Source: Moesziomyces globuligerus
Lineage: Eukaryota > Basidiomycota > Ustilaginomycetes > Ustilaginales > Ustilaginaceae
DNA length: 64,000 bases
Assembly (NCBI GenBank): GCA_030849465.1
Contig: JARVLF010000024.1
Span: forward strand, 218,501-282,500
Reading direction: 5' to 3'
Shown here: piece by piece, positions 50,623-60,332 of the stretch
Layout of the letters: every line of letters starts with the position of its first letter
Numbering within the stretch: position 1 is the stretch's first letter
Program-made: the position numbers and the translations under genes
The notes under the pieces: model-generated
The model's input: the letters and a program-made list of their open reading frames with translations, nothing else
Told to the model about the DNA's origin: nothing
The model's database searches: none

Positions 50623-53103
50623 ATGCTCCGCGCACTCATGCCCGCCAAAACAAGCGCGAGCGCAAGCGCAAGCACCAGGCATCAGGGCCGCTCCCGGTCT
50701 TCGGCGACGTCTCTGTGGCTGGCTCTCACCACGCTTCTGATTGCCGGCATGCCGCGCGTACACGCCGCCAATAGCGGTATTGGAGGCACGCAGATGCTCT
50801 ACACCTCCTCCGCTGTGTATTGCAGTCCGCCCGAAGCCATCCTGATTTCGGCGCTCGACCTGAAGTTCTACAGAGAAAATCGAACCCTCGAGTTCGACCT
50901 CTCCGCGGCCTCGGTCCAAGAGGATCTCAGAGTGTCCGTCTCGGTCGACGTCAACGCATACGGCCTCGGTCTCTTCTCGCTTGCCATCGACCTCTGCGAT
51001 ACCATCTCGGTCCTTTGCCCCCTGCCCACCTACCAGTTTCAGGGCGCCGGCGTCTTCTCTGTGCCCGAGCAGTTCGTCTCTAAGATTCCCTCGATCGCCT
51101 TCAACGTACCCAACCTCGAAGCTGTGGCTACAGTGGAGCTGACCGACGCCAACAATACCGTCGTCGGCTGCGTTCAGGCGACGCTTTCCAACGGCAAGAC
51201 CACCTTCCAGCCCGCTGCCAAATGGGCGGTCCTTGGCGTCTTCCTGCTCGCTGTCGTCAGCTCCGTCCTCCATACTTCTCTGGCATCGAGCCTTGGAGCA
51301 GCCCAGTGGCGTGTCGTCGACGTCTTCACCACCATCCAGCATATCCCCATGTCGGCGCTTCTCAGCCTCAACTATCCGCAAGTCTTCACGGAATTCGCAC
51401 GCAACTTTGCATGGTCGATCGGTCTCATCAACATCCCTGCCATCCAGAACTCCATCCTCTCCACACGCGAAAAGACAGGCGGAGCCAAAGATGGCACCTT
51501 TGGCGCGTTGCTCCAAGCTGAGAGCGGCAAGCAATTCAATCCTTTCACTAGCGCTGGTACCTCCACGGGAGCCACCTCGTCCTTCACGTCGTTCAGACCT
51601 TTCTCGTTGCTCCGCCTTCCACCAGGTGCTGACACCGCACAGCTTGGCAGAGCCGATCAGAACGACACCTACGCGGCTTTCAGCCGATTGGCGGAGCCGA
51701 TCAGCTTCCGCATGAGGAACCTGGGCAAGCGTCAGATCTATGCTCCCTTCACGGGTCCAGGTGGCCAGATCGCTCAAAACTCGGACTCTTCGTATCTGCC
51801 CGTCATCTCGTCCAACACTCCGCCCCCGGTCGGACTCGGCTACTTTGCCGAGCTCAACGACATTTCGCCGGCCAGTGCATTCCTCACGGTGCTCGTGAGC
51901 CTGGCCATGGTCTTCGCTGCGCTCATCGTCATCTGCGCGTTGGTGTTCCTGTTTGCGGTGGTGCTACGACTCGTGACGAGGCGCCGAGGTGGCCGCGTGG
52001 CTGCCTGGTCTACGCGATTGACCGGTCGGTCGTTCTTTGGCATGTTCTGCCGTCCTCTGTTCGGGCGGTTCGTCATGGCTACATTCCAACTCTTCCTGGT
52101 CTTTGCTTTCTGGCAATGGCTGCGTGGCGACTCGTGGGTTCCGGATCTTCTCGCCGCAGTCTTGCTGGTGGTGTATCTGGCTGGCATCGCTGCCATCTAC
52201 TTGCCCGTCTTCCTAGCAGTCCGACGAAGCGGCAAGCAAGACCTGTTCTATGGCTCGACGCCACCCGCAAATGCGCAGGGTACGGCCAAGCGTTGGGGAG
52301 CGATCGCACACCCGTTCCGTCCGAAGTACTTCTGGTTCGGGCTGGTCTTTGTGCTCGTGTACTTTGTGCGCGCGTGCTTCATCAGCTTCGCACAAGGCTA
52401 CGGGCGTGGCCTTCGACAGTCGATTGGTCTCGCAGCGACCGATCTGCTCTTCTTCCTCGTGCTCTGTATCTGTCGGCCGGGACGGGACAAGACGAGCGAC
52501 TTTGTCATGATCTTCCTCATGGTCTTCCGCGTCATCTCGTGGGGCATCTGCATCGCCCTGACGCCACTCGCCGACATCCAGACGATCCCGCGTGTGGTGC
52601 TCGGCTTTGCGATGATTGTGGTGACCGGGATTCCCATCATCTTTCTCTTCTTGCTCACGGTCTGGGATCTCTTTTCGCCCTTCATCCGCCGACGCCAGTG
52701 GAACGCTACGCGGCTGGGGGATGCGGAACTCAGCGAGAAGTCCAAATATGCCTTTGGCGCTGTCGGCACAGGTGATGGCGCAGACACAGGGGTGCCGGCG
52801 GGGCATCGATACGGGGAAAGCGCACCGAGTGGCGCTGGATCTGCGTCGGAACCACTCTCCAGTGGCTCTTCCGAGCATCCCGAGACGGCCTCGCATCTGA
52901 GCCCGAGCTCGGGTGTGCCTGTACGAAAGAGTTCGCTCTCGCGCGAAGCGTCCGAGGGTGTGCCTGCACCTGGCAAGGACGAGATGCGAGTGGCATCGCC
53001 CACCCAGCAAGCATCGCCGCGTCCGGCGCCGACCCATCACGAATCGTCCGCGTCGGGTGTCTCGGGACAGACTGTCTACTACGACACCCGCACGGCGATG
53101 TGA
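50623..53103 (+). CDS. TRP-like / flavin-carrier (Flc, Pkd2-type) membrane channel protein
   Basis: An uninterrupted 826-residue protein. A signal peptide is visible at about residues 27-49 (LWLALTTLLIAGMPRVHA). Next is an ML-like lumenal domain to about 195 with several cysteines (VYCSPPEA, LCDTISVLCPLP, VVGCVQATL), then membrane spans from about 200: AVLGVFLLAVVSSVLHTSL, a long loop with FAWSIGLINIPAIQNSIL, and a cluster of seven to eight spans between 420 and 690. The order ML-like domain plus TRP-like channel domain defines the fungal Flc/Pkd2 family, located in ER or plasma membrane and linked to FAD transport, calcium and cell-wall integrity. The tail after residue 700 is cytosolic, Ser/Pro-rich and probably phosphorylated. 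Which family branch it belongs to is not decided. Confidence 0.88.
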   Translation: MLRALMPAKTSASASASTRHQGRSRSSATSLWLALTTLLIAGMPRVHAANSGIGGTQMLYTSSAVYCSPPEAILISALDLKFYRENRTLEFDLSAASVQEDLRVSVSVDVNAYGLGLFSLAIDLCDTISVLCPLPTYQFQGAGVFSVPEQFVSKIPSIAFNVPNLEAVATVELTDANNTVVGCVQATLSNGKTTFQPAAKWAVLGVFLLAVVSSVLHTSLASSLGAAQWRVVDVFTTIQHIPMSALLSLNYPQVFTEFARNFAWSIGLINIPAIQNSILSTREKTGGAKDGTFGALLQAESGKQFNPFTSAGTSTGATSSFTSFRPFSLLRLPPGADTAQLGRADQNDTYAAFSRLAEPISFRMRNLGKRQIYAPFTGPGGQIAQNSDSSYLPVISSNTPPPVGLGYFAELNDISPASAFLTVLVSLAMVFAALIVICALVFLFAVVLRLVTRRRGGRVAAWSTRLTGRSFFGMFCRPLFGRFVMATFQLFLVFAFWQWLRGDSWVPDLLAAVLLVVYLAGIAAIYLPVFLAVRRSGKQDLFYGSTPPANAQGTAKRWGAIAHPFRPKYFWFGLVFVLVYFVRACFISFAQGYGRGLRQSIGLAATDLLFFLVLCICRPGRDKTSDFVMIFLMVFRVISWGICIALTPLADIQTIPRVVLGFAMIVVTGIPIIFLFLLTVWDLFSPFIRRRQWNATRLGDAELSEKSKYAFGAVGTGDGADTGVPAGHRYGESAPSGAGSASEPLSSGSSEHPETASHLSPSSGVPVRKSSLSREASEGVPAPGKDEMRVASPTQQASPRPAPTHHESSASGVSGQTVYYDTRTAM

Positions 53104-53730
53104 GGCCTTCGCATCACCACGTTTACGCTATCTGGAAGTTTGCAAGATCAGACCGCACCTAATACATAGAGCTCAGCATCATCCGTCCGCATTTCACCAA
53201 TTAGTATCGTCGCGCATGCCCTAGACGCAGTGGCAGTCTGAGCCTGCCTCTCGAATTCGACACGATTTAAGGTTGAAATCGAAGCCGAAGATGCAGGGGA
53301 AAACGTGCGCATCTCGGCCACATGCGGTTGGCCCAGGCGCACCGAGCAAGTCCGTGAGAGGGGCACCGGCCAGAGCACCCGATGCTAAGAGGTGTTACAT
53401 CCGATCTGCTCGTCTAATTATTATTTTTTGGGAATATCGATCGAATGTGCTGCTGCATCATTCCGGTTCTACTGCAGCAGCGCGGCGCGGTGCACTGCCG
53501 AGGTGAACAAAGCATGGATGCAGCGTCATCTCATTGCGCTTCTCTCGGCTCTCGGCTGCAAGCCTCGGAATCCACACGCTCATTGTCTGCCAAGCGAATG
53601 TCAAGCCGTCTCACTCCTTCCGCACGACCATCCCCGCCTCCTCTCCTCCTCCTCATCACCTCTGCCTGCGCCGCCGCGTTCCCCTCCGCTCTCCTCACAT
53701 CTTCAGATTCGCCAGCTTTCTCTCGCTGGC
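53104..53730. other. Intergenic region upstream of the MAM3-like gene
   Basis: A 627-base gap between two plus-strand genes. The part from 53590 to 53730 is C/T-rich, typical of leaders here. The MAM3 frame is open through this region to 53392, with an in-frame ATG at 53518, so a longer N-terminus is possible but looks unconserved. Confidence 0.5.
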
Positions 53731-55617
53731 ATGGCATCGAGTATCGCACCGGCCATGGTGCCGCTCCGCACAGCGCCAGTCTCGATGAATCAGTCTCGTG
53801 CCTATCCCTTCATCAAGCTGGTCCTCGTCGCTCTCACTACGCTCGTCCATCTCATCCTGCCCGTCCTCTCAGCCCCATTCTCTGCCGTCACCGGTCTCAG
53901 CCTCAATGCACCCAACGAGCCATCGTCGGATCCGTTGCGCCACAATCACGAAGAAGATGACCCGGTCAGTGACAACCCCTTCAAGCTCACCATCGACATC
54001 CTCACAATCGCCGCGCTAGTCGTGCTCGGAGGCATTTTCGCCGGTCTCACCCTCGGTCTCATGGGCCTCGACATGGTCAACCTCCAGGTCTTAGCTTCCT
54101 CTGGCTCAGAAAAGGAGCGCAAGCACGCCACAAAGGTCCTCAGGCTCCTAGAAAAGGGTCGCCACTGGGTCCTCGTCGTTCTCCTCCTCGGCAACGTCAT
54201 TGTCAACGAGACCCTTCCCGTCTTCCTTTCCGACTTTGGAGGCGGACTCGCTGCCGTCCTCACCTCCACCCTCTTGATCGTCGTCTTTGGCGAAATCGTT
54301 CCCCAGAGCATTTGCGCTCGTTACGGCCTCGCCATCGGCGCCTTCTGCGCCCCTATGGTGCACGCCACCATGATCATCCTCGCTCCCATCGCCTGGCCCA
54401 CAGCAAAGCTACTCGACTGGTGCCTCGGCGAGGAGCATGGCACCACCTACCGCAAGGCCGAGCTCAAAACCTTCGTCTCCCTCCATCAGCAGATCGGCAC
54501 AGAACATCTCCACGAAGACGAGGTCACCATCATCCGCGCCGTCCTCGAACTCAACGATAAGACCGTCAGAGACGTCATGACTCCGATCGAAGACGTCTTC
54601 ATCATGTCAAGCGATACTATCCTCGACGACGACGGCGTCGCAAAGCTCGTCCAGTCCGGCTACTCGCGAGTCCCCATCCACGAAGCAGGCAAGAAGGATG
54701 CCATCGTCGGCATGCTCCTCGTCAAGAACCTCATCCAGTACGATCCCGAGGACGCCCAGGCCGTGTCCAGCTTCCACCTCACCCCGCTTCCCGAAGCCAG
54801 CGCCGATCTCACTCTGCTCGACTGTCTCAACTACTTCCAACAGGGCCGCAGCCACATGATCCTCGTCTCCACGCATCCAGGTGAATCTCGGGGCGCCCTC
54901 GGCGTCGTCACCCTCGAAGACGTCATCGAAGAGATGATCGGCGAGGAGATCGTCGACGAGACCGACATCTACGTCGACGTCCACAACAAGATCAAAGTCG
55001 TCCGAAATCGTCAGTCCAACAACAACGCCGGCCAAAATTGGCAGCCACTCATTCGAGGCATCATCGAGCGCCGCCGAAAACTCGGCGGCCCCATGAAGGC
55101 TCCTCTCCGCAGCAGCTACGGCACCATCGGTATCATGGACCAGGACGGCAACGCCAAGAACGACAACAAGTACGGCATCCCCAGCACCAGCATCCGTGCC
55201 GTTGACAAGGTCGCCATCAAACGACCTGGCTCTCCGCAGTCGCTCGCCAGCGCTTCCCGTAAGGGCTCGGGCACCTACGAGCCCAACGCTCCCCTACGCC
55301 GCACGAGCACTTCTTCAGTGGTCGCTTCAGTTGACGGTCTCAACTTCCAGGACCTGCACCGAGCTGCTGTGTTCAACCAGGGCACGGGCAGTGCCCAGAA
55401 CTCCTACTCGGAGCCTTACATTGTCGAAGTTGGCAGCCAAGACCGCCAACCACGTATCGTTCGCATATCGGACATCCAGGAGTATCCCGGCGCAGAGGAG
55501 CGAGGGAGGATCGAGGACGAGCGGCAGCAACAGCGCAACGACGAGGATCGCGCACGTTCAGGCAGCTTAGATGATGAAAGCGGAGAGAGGCGCCCGCTGC
55601 TGGACAGCAAGAGGTAG
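53731..55617 (+). CDS. MAM3: CNNM/Mam3-type divalent-cation transporter (DUF21-CBS)
   Basis: A 628-residue protein from the ATG at 53731. After a hydrophobic segment (LVLVALTTLVHLILPVL) the DUF21 membrane domain starts with LTIDILTIAALVVLGGIF and contains GLTLGLMGLDMVNLQVLA, LLLGNVIVNETLPVFL and VVFGEIVPQSICARYG. The cytosolic part has two CBS motifs: DKTVRDVMTPIEDVFIM, the central SGYSRVPIHE, and GVVTLEDVIEEMIGEEIVDE. In yeast Mam3 this family handles manganese or magnesium at the vacuole; animal CNNM proteins are magnesium transporters or regulators. The Ser-rich tail of about 150 residues ends with LDDESGERRPLLDSKR, whose LL lies in an acidic-dileucine-like sequence suited to vacuolar sorting (inferred). 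It is the last recognised host gene before the transposon-filled region. Confidence 0.93.
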   Translation: MASSIAPAMVPLRTAPVSMNQSRAYPFIKLVLVALTTLVHLILPVLSAPFSAVTGLSLNAPNEPSSDPLRHNHEEDDPVSDNPFKLTIDILTIAALVVLGGIFAGLTLGLMGLDMVNLQVLASSGSEKERKHATKVLRLLEKGRHWVLVVLLLGNVIVNETLPVFLSDFGGGLAAVLTSTLLIVVFGEIVPQSICARYGLAIGAFCAPMVHATMIILAPIAWPTAKLLDWCLGEEHGTTYRKAELKTFVSLHQQIGTEHLHEDEVTIIRAVLELNDKTVRDVMTPIEDVFIMSSDTILDDDGVAKLVQSGYSRVPIHEAGKKDAIVGMLLVKNLIQYDPEDAQAVSSFHLTPLPEASADLTLLDCLNYFQQGRSHMILVSTHPGESRGALGVVTLEDVIEEMIGEEIVDETDIYVDVHNKIKVVRNRQSNNNAGQNWQPLIRGIIERRRKLGGPMKAPLRSSYGTIGIMDQDGNAKNDNKYGIPSTSIRAVDKVAIKRPGSPQSLASASRKGSGTYEPNAPLRRTSTSSVVASVDGLNFQDLHRAAVFNQGTGSAQNSYSEPYIVEVGSQDRQPRIVRISDIQEYPGAEERGRIEDERQQQRNDEDRARSGSLDDESGERRPLLDSKR

Positions 55618-57141
55618 ACATCTTGACGTCGTGCGAGCAGCTGGATAAGCCAAGCTTCGGAATAACATTGGCCAATCATCCCGGCCTGGCCGCTTCCGCA
55701 TCAGAGCTCTTGTTTCCTTGCTGACACCGTTGAAGGAAGAGCTCCACACTTGTCGTCGCAAGCATGTTGTAGCGTCCGCTTCACAGTTGGGATGCATGTC
55801 CCCATATAAACAACCCTTGCAATTCGCATTCGCATTACACCGTCAGAGATCTTGCTGGCAATCCTACTGGGTGAACGTTGTGGGTCCGACAGAGTCTTTG
55901 GCATCGTTCCTTGCAACTGACGAGCCCGTCGTGCACAAGGGTGGTACCAGAGAGGGCTGTGGCTCAGTCGAGGAAGGACTGCAACCTGAGATTGCCCCTG
56001 CTTCGGCCGAAGCTGGCAAAAACGCTCGCTTGCTTTTGTCACACAGAATGCCTCTCAACGCTTTACAAGCTCAGTTTCCTGATGTGGATTATCCTCTGCA
56101 GCACAGCACCACCTTTTGAACCAAAATGACATACAGGCAGCTTGTTCAAAGTGATCGCCCTAAGCTGACAAGCATCTCTTTGATTGGGCGAACTTTGCTT
56201 TGTTTTGGCACACATTGCCTTGCTTGCTAAATGATTGCACTTCAGTCACATCTCACATCAAGGCAAGACACGCACACACTGTGCCGTGTCTTGGCAAGAG
56301 CAAAACACACAGATTAAATGTTGATACAAATAAATGCAATTAATCCCATGCAATGATTTCTCCACCATTAAATGTCACCATCTTTGTAAACTCTTGCTGT
56401 TGCTTTGGAAGCAGTCCCTTGCAGATTTTTGACATGAAAATGCTCAATGTGCCCAGGTTTAGCCAAATTATGTATGCCCAAACCATACGTTTGATATATG
56501 ACAGGAGAAGCAAGGCTCAGGCATAATGACAGCTCTGTGGATCACTTTGACTTTGTTGAGCGTCTTGAACAGCACAGAATGGCAATCACAAACAATAATC
56601 AGACATCATGGTTGAGTTTGTGGTACAACACATTTAAAGACATCAAGATTGGCCATTTCTTTCACATGTTGTTGTGACAGCATCATGGACTCAAATCATT
56701 GTTGAATTAAAGCTTTATTGCGCTCTGCCTTCCAGATAAGGCAGCCAATATCTAAATTGGCAAAAGCAGATGTAGACAGATTTTCAAGGCAGAAAATTTT
56801 GTTCTTAAGGACAAATCACCATTGCCACAAGATATAAAAACAAAATTGTCACTGACACGGGTATTTTCATCATTGTTTAGGAGGCTACAGTATCAAACAA
56901 TGACCTGAGGACGTGTCAGAAAGTTTCAGAAAATTTGCAAGAAGACTGGACAATGATTTGTACAACCACCTTCACCTTTTTTTTAATTGTATCTGGATTG
57001 CAGTGTTTTGGGCTAATGGTCCTGGACATTCAAAGTCACAAAAAATTGGGTTTTATTCAAAAAAAGGCCGGATGTCCACAGAACCACAGAGTATAGTTCT
57101 CAACGCATTGGAAGAATTTATTTATCAGGCAAAGTAGGGTC
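55618..57141. other. Transition into AT-rich repeat DNA
   Basis: The first 200-500 bases still resemble the GC-richer flank; from about 56130 onward the sequence is AT-rich, CpG-poor and broken in all frames. A plus-strand frame at 56913-57137 contains HLHLFFNCIWIAVFW, reminiscent of a reverse-transcriptase-associated zinc finger (HLFxxC...W) and could be a remnant of another LINE in the opposite direction, but this is weak. No host gene is recognised. Confidence 0.5.
56264..56293. repeat. Strong inverted repeat (hairpin)
   Basis: The arm CAAGACACGCAC (56264-56275) and its near-complement GTGCCGTGTCTTG (56281-56293) pair over 12 base pairs with one bulged base and leave a five-base loop, ACACT. 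It lies at the start of the AT-rich region. It may be a transposon end, a transcript hairpin or chance. Confidence 0.6.
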
Positions 57142-58475
57142 TCAAAAAGAACCGGAAACAGAAGCAGGGCAGGAAACTGGAACTAACAAACTTCGCTCAA
57201 CGGTTAGGAGAGACTCCAGGCAAACTGCGCATGGAGGGGCTGTTGAGGCTGGAAGAAACGCAACATTGAACTTTTTTGTTTTAAAATTGAGCGTTATACA
57301 AGCAAGAGACTGAGGCTTGTCAAACACCAGAAGGCATTTGTTCCCTTCACAACTGCCACACTCTTCACCATTCAGTTTGAAGCAAGCTTTTGGGACAAAG
57401 GCGTGGAGTGCATCAACAAGCTCATGCCACTCCACGTTACCCTTGGATTGGGAAAAAAGAATTGTGGGCCAGCCCCAAAGTATGGGTCCAGATGCACCTT
57501 CACCCCTTGCAGAGTGAAAGGCTTATTGACAGCCGCCTGGGCATTAATCTTCCACTCCACCGTAGCGCCCAAGTCAAAACCCCTTTTGGGGTGCAACCCT
57601 GCAGCCCTCAACCCTGTAATAATTTCCTTCAGGGTAAACTCTGGTCTTGGAGTCTGCCCTTTATTCCAAGTTTTGGCAAATTTGTACAGCGCTAGGTAGC
57701 AATGAGTGCCATCCTGGAACTTGGGAGAGGATGCAGGATCCCTCTTCAAAACCACGCTGCAGGTGGCCACACCAGGTGCAACCGTTTCTTCCACAACACG
57801 GCCCTTAGCCTGTTTCACAGGTCCCTTTTCACTTGCCAGTTTTTTGCTCCCATCCAGCTTGCGCTTGGCAGGAGCAGCAGGTTTGGCAGTTGCATCCAAA
57901 GAGACAGACGCCAACCGTCTATGTTTTTGGGGGTAATCCTCTGCCCAGTGGTCACTGTGACAGTGAAAACAGGGTTTTGGAGGCTTATCGCCCTGTAGAC
58001 GTGCGTCAAGGGTGGCTTTTGCAGCCTGCTCCTTTTTCGCCGCCTTTTTCAGCCTTTGAGCCTCCTTTTGGGCTTCCTTCTTTTGCTTGAGCGCCTCTTT
58101 GGAGTCCTTTTTGGACAACTGATTCAGGTCCTCTACTACTCCAAGGTCCTTCAAAGGGAGACCCTTCTGACTTGTGCCAGCATTGCAATTGATGCTGAGG
58201 TCCATATCAACCCCAATGCTGAGCTCTGCAGCCGTATTGGTGAGCGCAGTGGAGCGCTCCAATTTTGCTACTATGAAGCGGCCCCACCTCACTTTCACTC
58301 TCCATAGACAAAGAGGAAGCGGGGGAGAGACAGTACGCCTCTTTTTTGCTTGATTTTCTGTTGTGTTGTCAGCCTTTGAGCCCTTTGGAATTACCAATCT
58401 GCTCAAGAATGAGGCTGGCAACTTGGAAGCAGCAGCACAAGGGACGGCTGCGCTGCAACAAGTATTGATGGTCAT
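57142..58475 (-). pseudogene. LINE ORF1 (gag-like) remnant, copy B
   Basis: A 367-codon frame from ATG 58475 runs to 57372 and continues, after one frame change near 57430, in a second frame to 57142. It has a Lys/Glu-rich helix (KKEAQKEAQRLKKAAKKEQ), a zinc-knuckle-like motif CFHCHSDHWAEDY in which the last cysteine is tyrosine (TAC where TGC is expected), and a second half with LQGVKVHLDPYFGAGPQFFF and LACITLNFKTKKFNVAFLP. The second half matches copy A near the right edge (LQGKSVELKPYFSGG and ISLNLASEKFLVSF), so both belong to one non-LTR element family whose ORF1 binds nucleic acid. A second knuckle at the C-terminus has also lost its ligands. No endonuclease or reverse transcriptase follows on this strand. 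Confidence 0.75.
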
Positions 58476-58849
58476 TCTGGTGGCACAGGGGATTAAAGCC
58501 TGTGCAAACAGAAAAAGTGTTCAAAATGCTTTTAGTTGTTAGGAGCTTTCAGCTCAAGCCCACCAGACCAAAGCAAGGTCACTATAATTGTATTTTATTG
58601 CACTAAACAAATCTCATATGCTCCAGAGGGAACTTTAATATACGCTATTGAATCAAAGTTTCCAGTTTTAACTATAGAGGGATGAAGCTGGCACCAAGCC
58701 AACCTGATAGGAAATTGAACCCTTCAGCCTGCGCCCTGTTTTTTAATGCCAGCACAATCCCTTATGGCAGAGGTTCTAGGAGTATCCCAGGGGGGGGGGG
58801 GGAGGCCCATTATTCTGTGCAATTGGTGGATTTGGCTCAAAGATTTCAG
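58476..58849. other. Spacer between two LINE copies
   Basis: An AT-rich stretch that should contain the 3' end of LINE copy A and the 5' leader of copy B (both minus strand). It includes a homopolymer of G at 58790-58802. No clear poly-A tail or target-site duplication could be found by eye. Confidence 0.5.
58790..58802. repeat. Poly-G run of 13 bases
   Basis: An uninterrupted homopolymer of G on the plus strand (poly-C on the LINE strand) inside otherwise AT-rich DNA. Length may be unstable or uncertain. Confidence 0.9.
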
Positions 58850-59700
58850 ATTATTTAACGCATCTTAGAGGACAACCCCAGGTCAGGTAAAAGGAGGCCA
58901 GATTAAATGTCTTGTCTGTATAAGACCATTTCAGGGACAGTAGACAGTCCTCCTGAAATTGGTCACACAGCATTTGATATAAAGTGCAACAAGTTCATCT
59001 GGGAATAAGGCAGTTTGATTCTCATTAAAGCTCCATCACAAGTACAACACTCAGATGGCCCAGATAACGGTGCCATAGAAGATATGGCAGCGCCTGGCTT
59101 CATATTTCTCTTTTTTGGGGGCAAAAGCAAACCAAGTGATCAAGTCAGTCCTGGTTTGGAGCAGAGGAATTTGCAGGACATGCGTCATGGAATTGGTAAG
59201 TTCCCATGCCTTAGTCCATTATTGACAAAATAAATGCCACACAGCCTGAGCACCGGGGCATAAGATCCACAGATGCTCGATAGAAGAGACCACATAACAA
59301 GACGGACATTTTTTATTTTTGTTGTCCAACCAGTGTAGATCACCTCCCACCAAAACCTTTCATGAAGAAAGCACCACAGCAGGCCTCCAGCCTTTGACGT
59401 CAGGAATTCATTCCTAGCAGCCTGCCAGACCATCTTTGGGTTAATTGACTTTGCAGTAAAAGATTTAGATTTATTGAAAACAGGGACCACTTAATGATCA
59501 AAATTAGCCCTTGCAGTTTTCTCATTTACAAGATGTTGGTATAGGGTTGTGCAACCAATGTCACTTAACAAAAAGGTTTGCAGCTGGTCAGAGAAAGCTG
59601 TGATAACAATGAATGCATCAGACCAGGGGTCACAGTATCCATCTGCGCGCTGCTCACTTTGGAGAAGGGCTTTCCATGCCTCTGGCAAGGCGCCAATGAG
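58850..59700 (-). pseudogene. LINE ORF2 C-terminal region with RT-type zinc finger
   Basis: Short frames carry AWKALLQSEQRADGYCDPW, LLSDIGCTTLYQHLVNEK and KMVWQAARNEFLTSK, fitting the region after the RT thumb. In another frame at about 59259-59308 there is a finger CX2CX7HX4C (CPSC, then SIEHLWILC), the zf-RVT type found at LINE C-termini, followed by text such as DELVALYIKCCVTNFRRTV up to about 58900. Frame changes and stops show it is inactive. Confidence 0.7.
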
Positions 59701-60332
59701 GCTTTGTAATTCAGCAAGAGCCCCTGGCGGCGCATCAGCTGCAATTTGCGGGGGATTTTTGGTGCCCCATTTTCAACTATTTGGCCCAGCGTTTTGATTC
59801 AATGTTCTGGCTAACGCACTTGTGATTGTCAAGCCTGGATGCTAGGCCACCAGAGACACAGGAGGATGAGAAAGAGTATGATTGCCTAACTTGTGGGAGA
59901 GTTGCTTGCAAGCTCCCAGCCGTGGCCGTAAGGGCCGCAGGTGGTTGAGCGTTGCGTGAGAGCAAGGCAAAATGCGCGTGAGACCTAAACCATGATCTAA
60001 AACATGAAAAGAAAAGGGGGTCATGAAAAGCGAGCCTAAAATTGTTACGGGGAACGGGAGGGTGGGTGTTGCTTGAAGAGCGCTAGACAAGCGGTTGAGC
60101 GCAGGAAGATGGTGGAGAGAGAGAGAGAGGAGGTGGAGACAAGCGCGCACAAGTTGAGTCTTTGCTGCTCAGGATGTTACCAGAAATTGACATTGAAAAC
60201 TTCAGATTTTGTTGCGGCGCTTCCCTGCAGTGAATTATCCAAAATGCGAACCCAACAGACCCAGGCATGACCGACCCACAAGGGCAAGTCAGCCAAGCAA
60301 GTGGCCCATACGGATAGAGATTGCAGCCAGGG
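59701..60332. other. Uninterpreted part of the LINE between RT thumb and zinc finger
   Basis: About 630 bases in all-frames-broken sequence with a GA-rich stretch (60116-60140). In other LINEs this position encodes the poorly conserved connection between thumb and zinc finger. An inserted foreign fragment is possible, but none is recognised. Confidence 0.45.
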
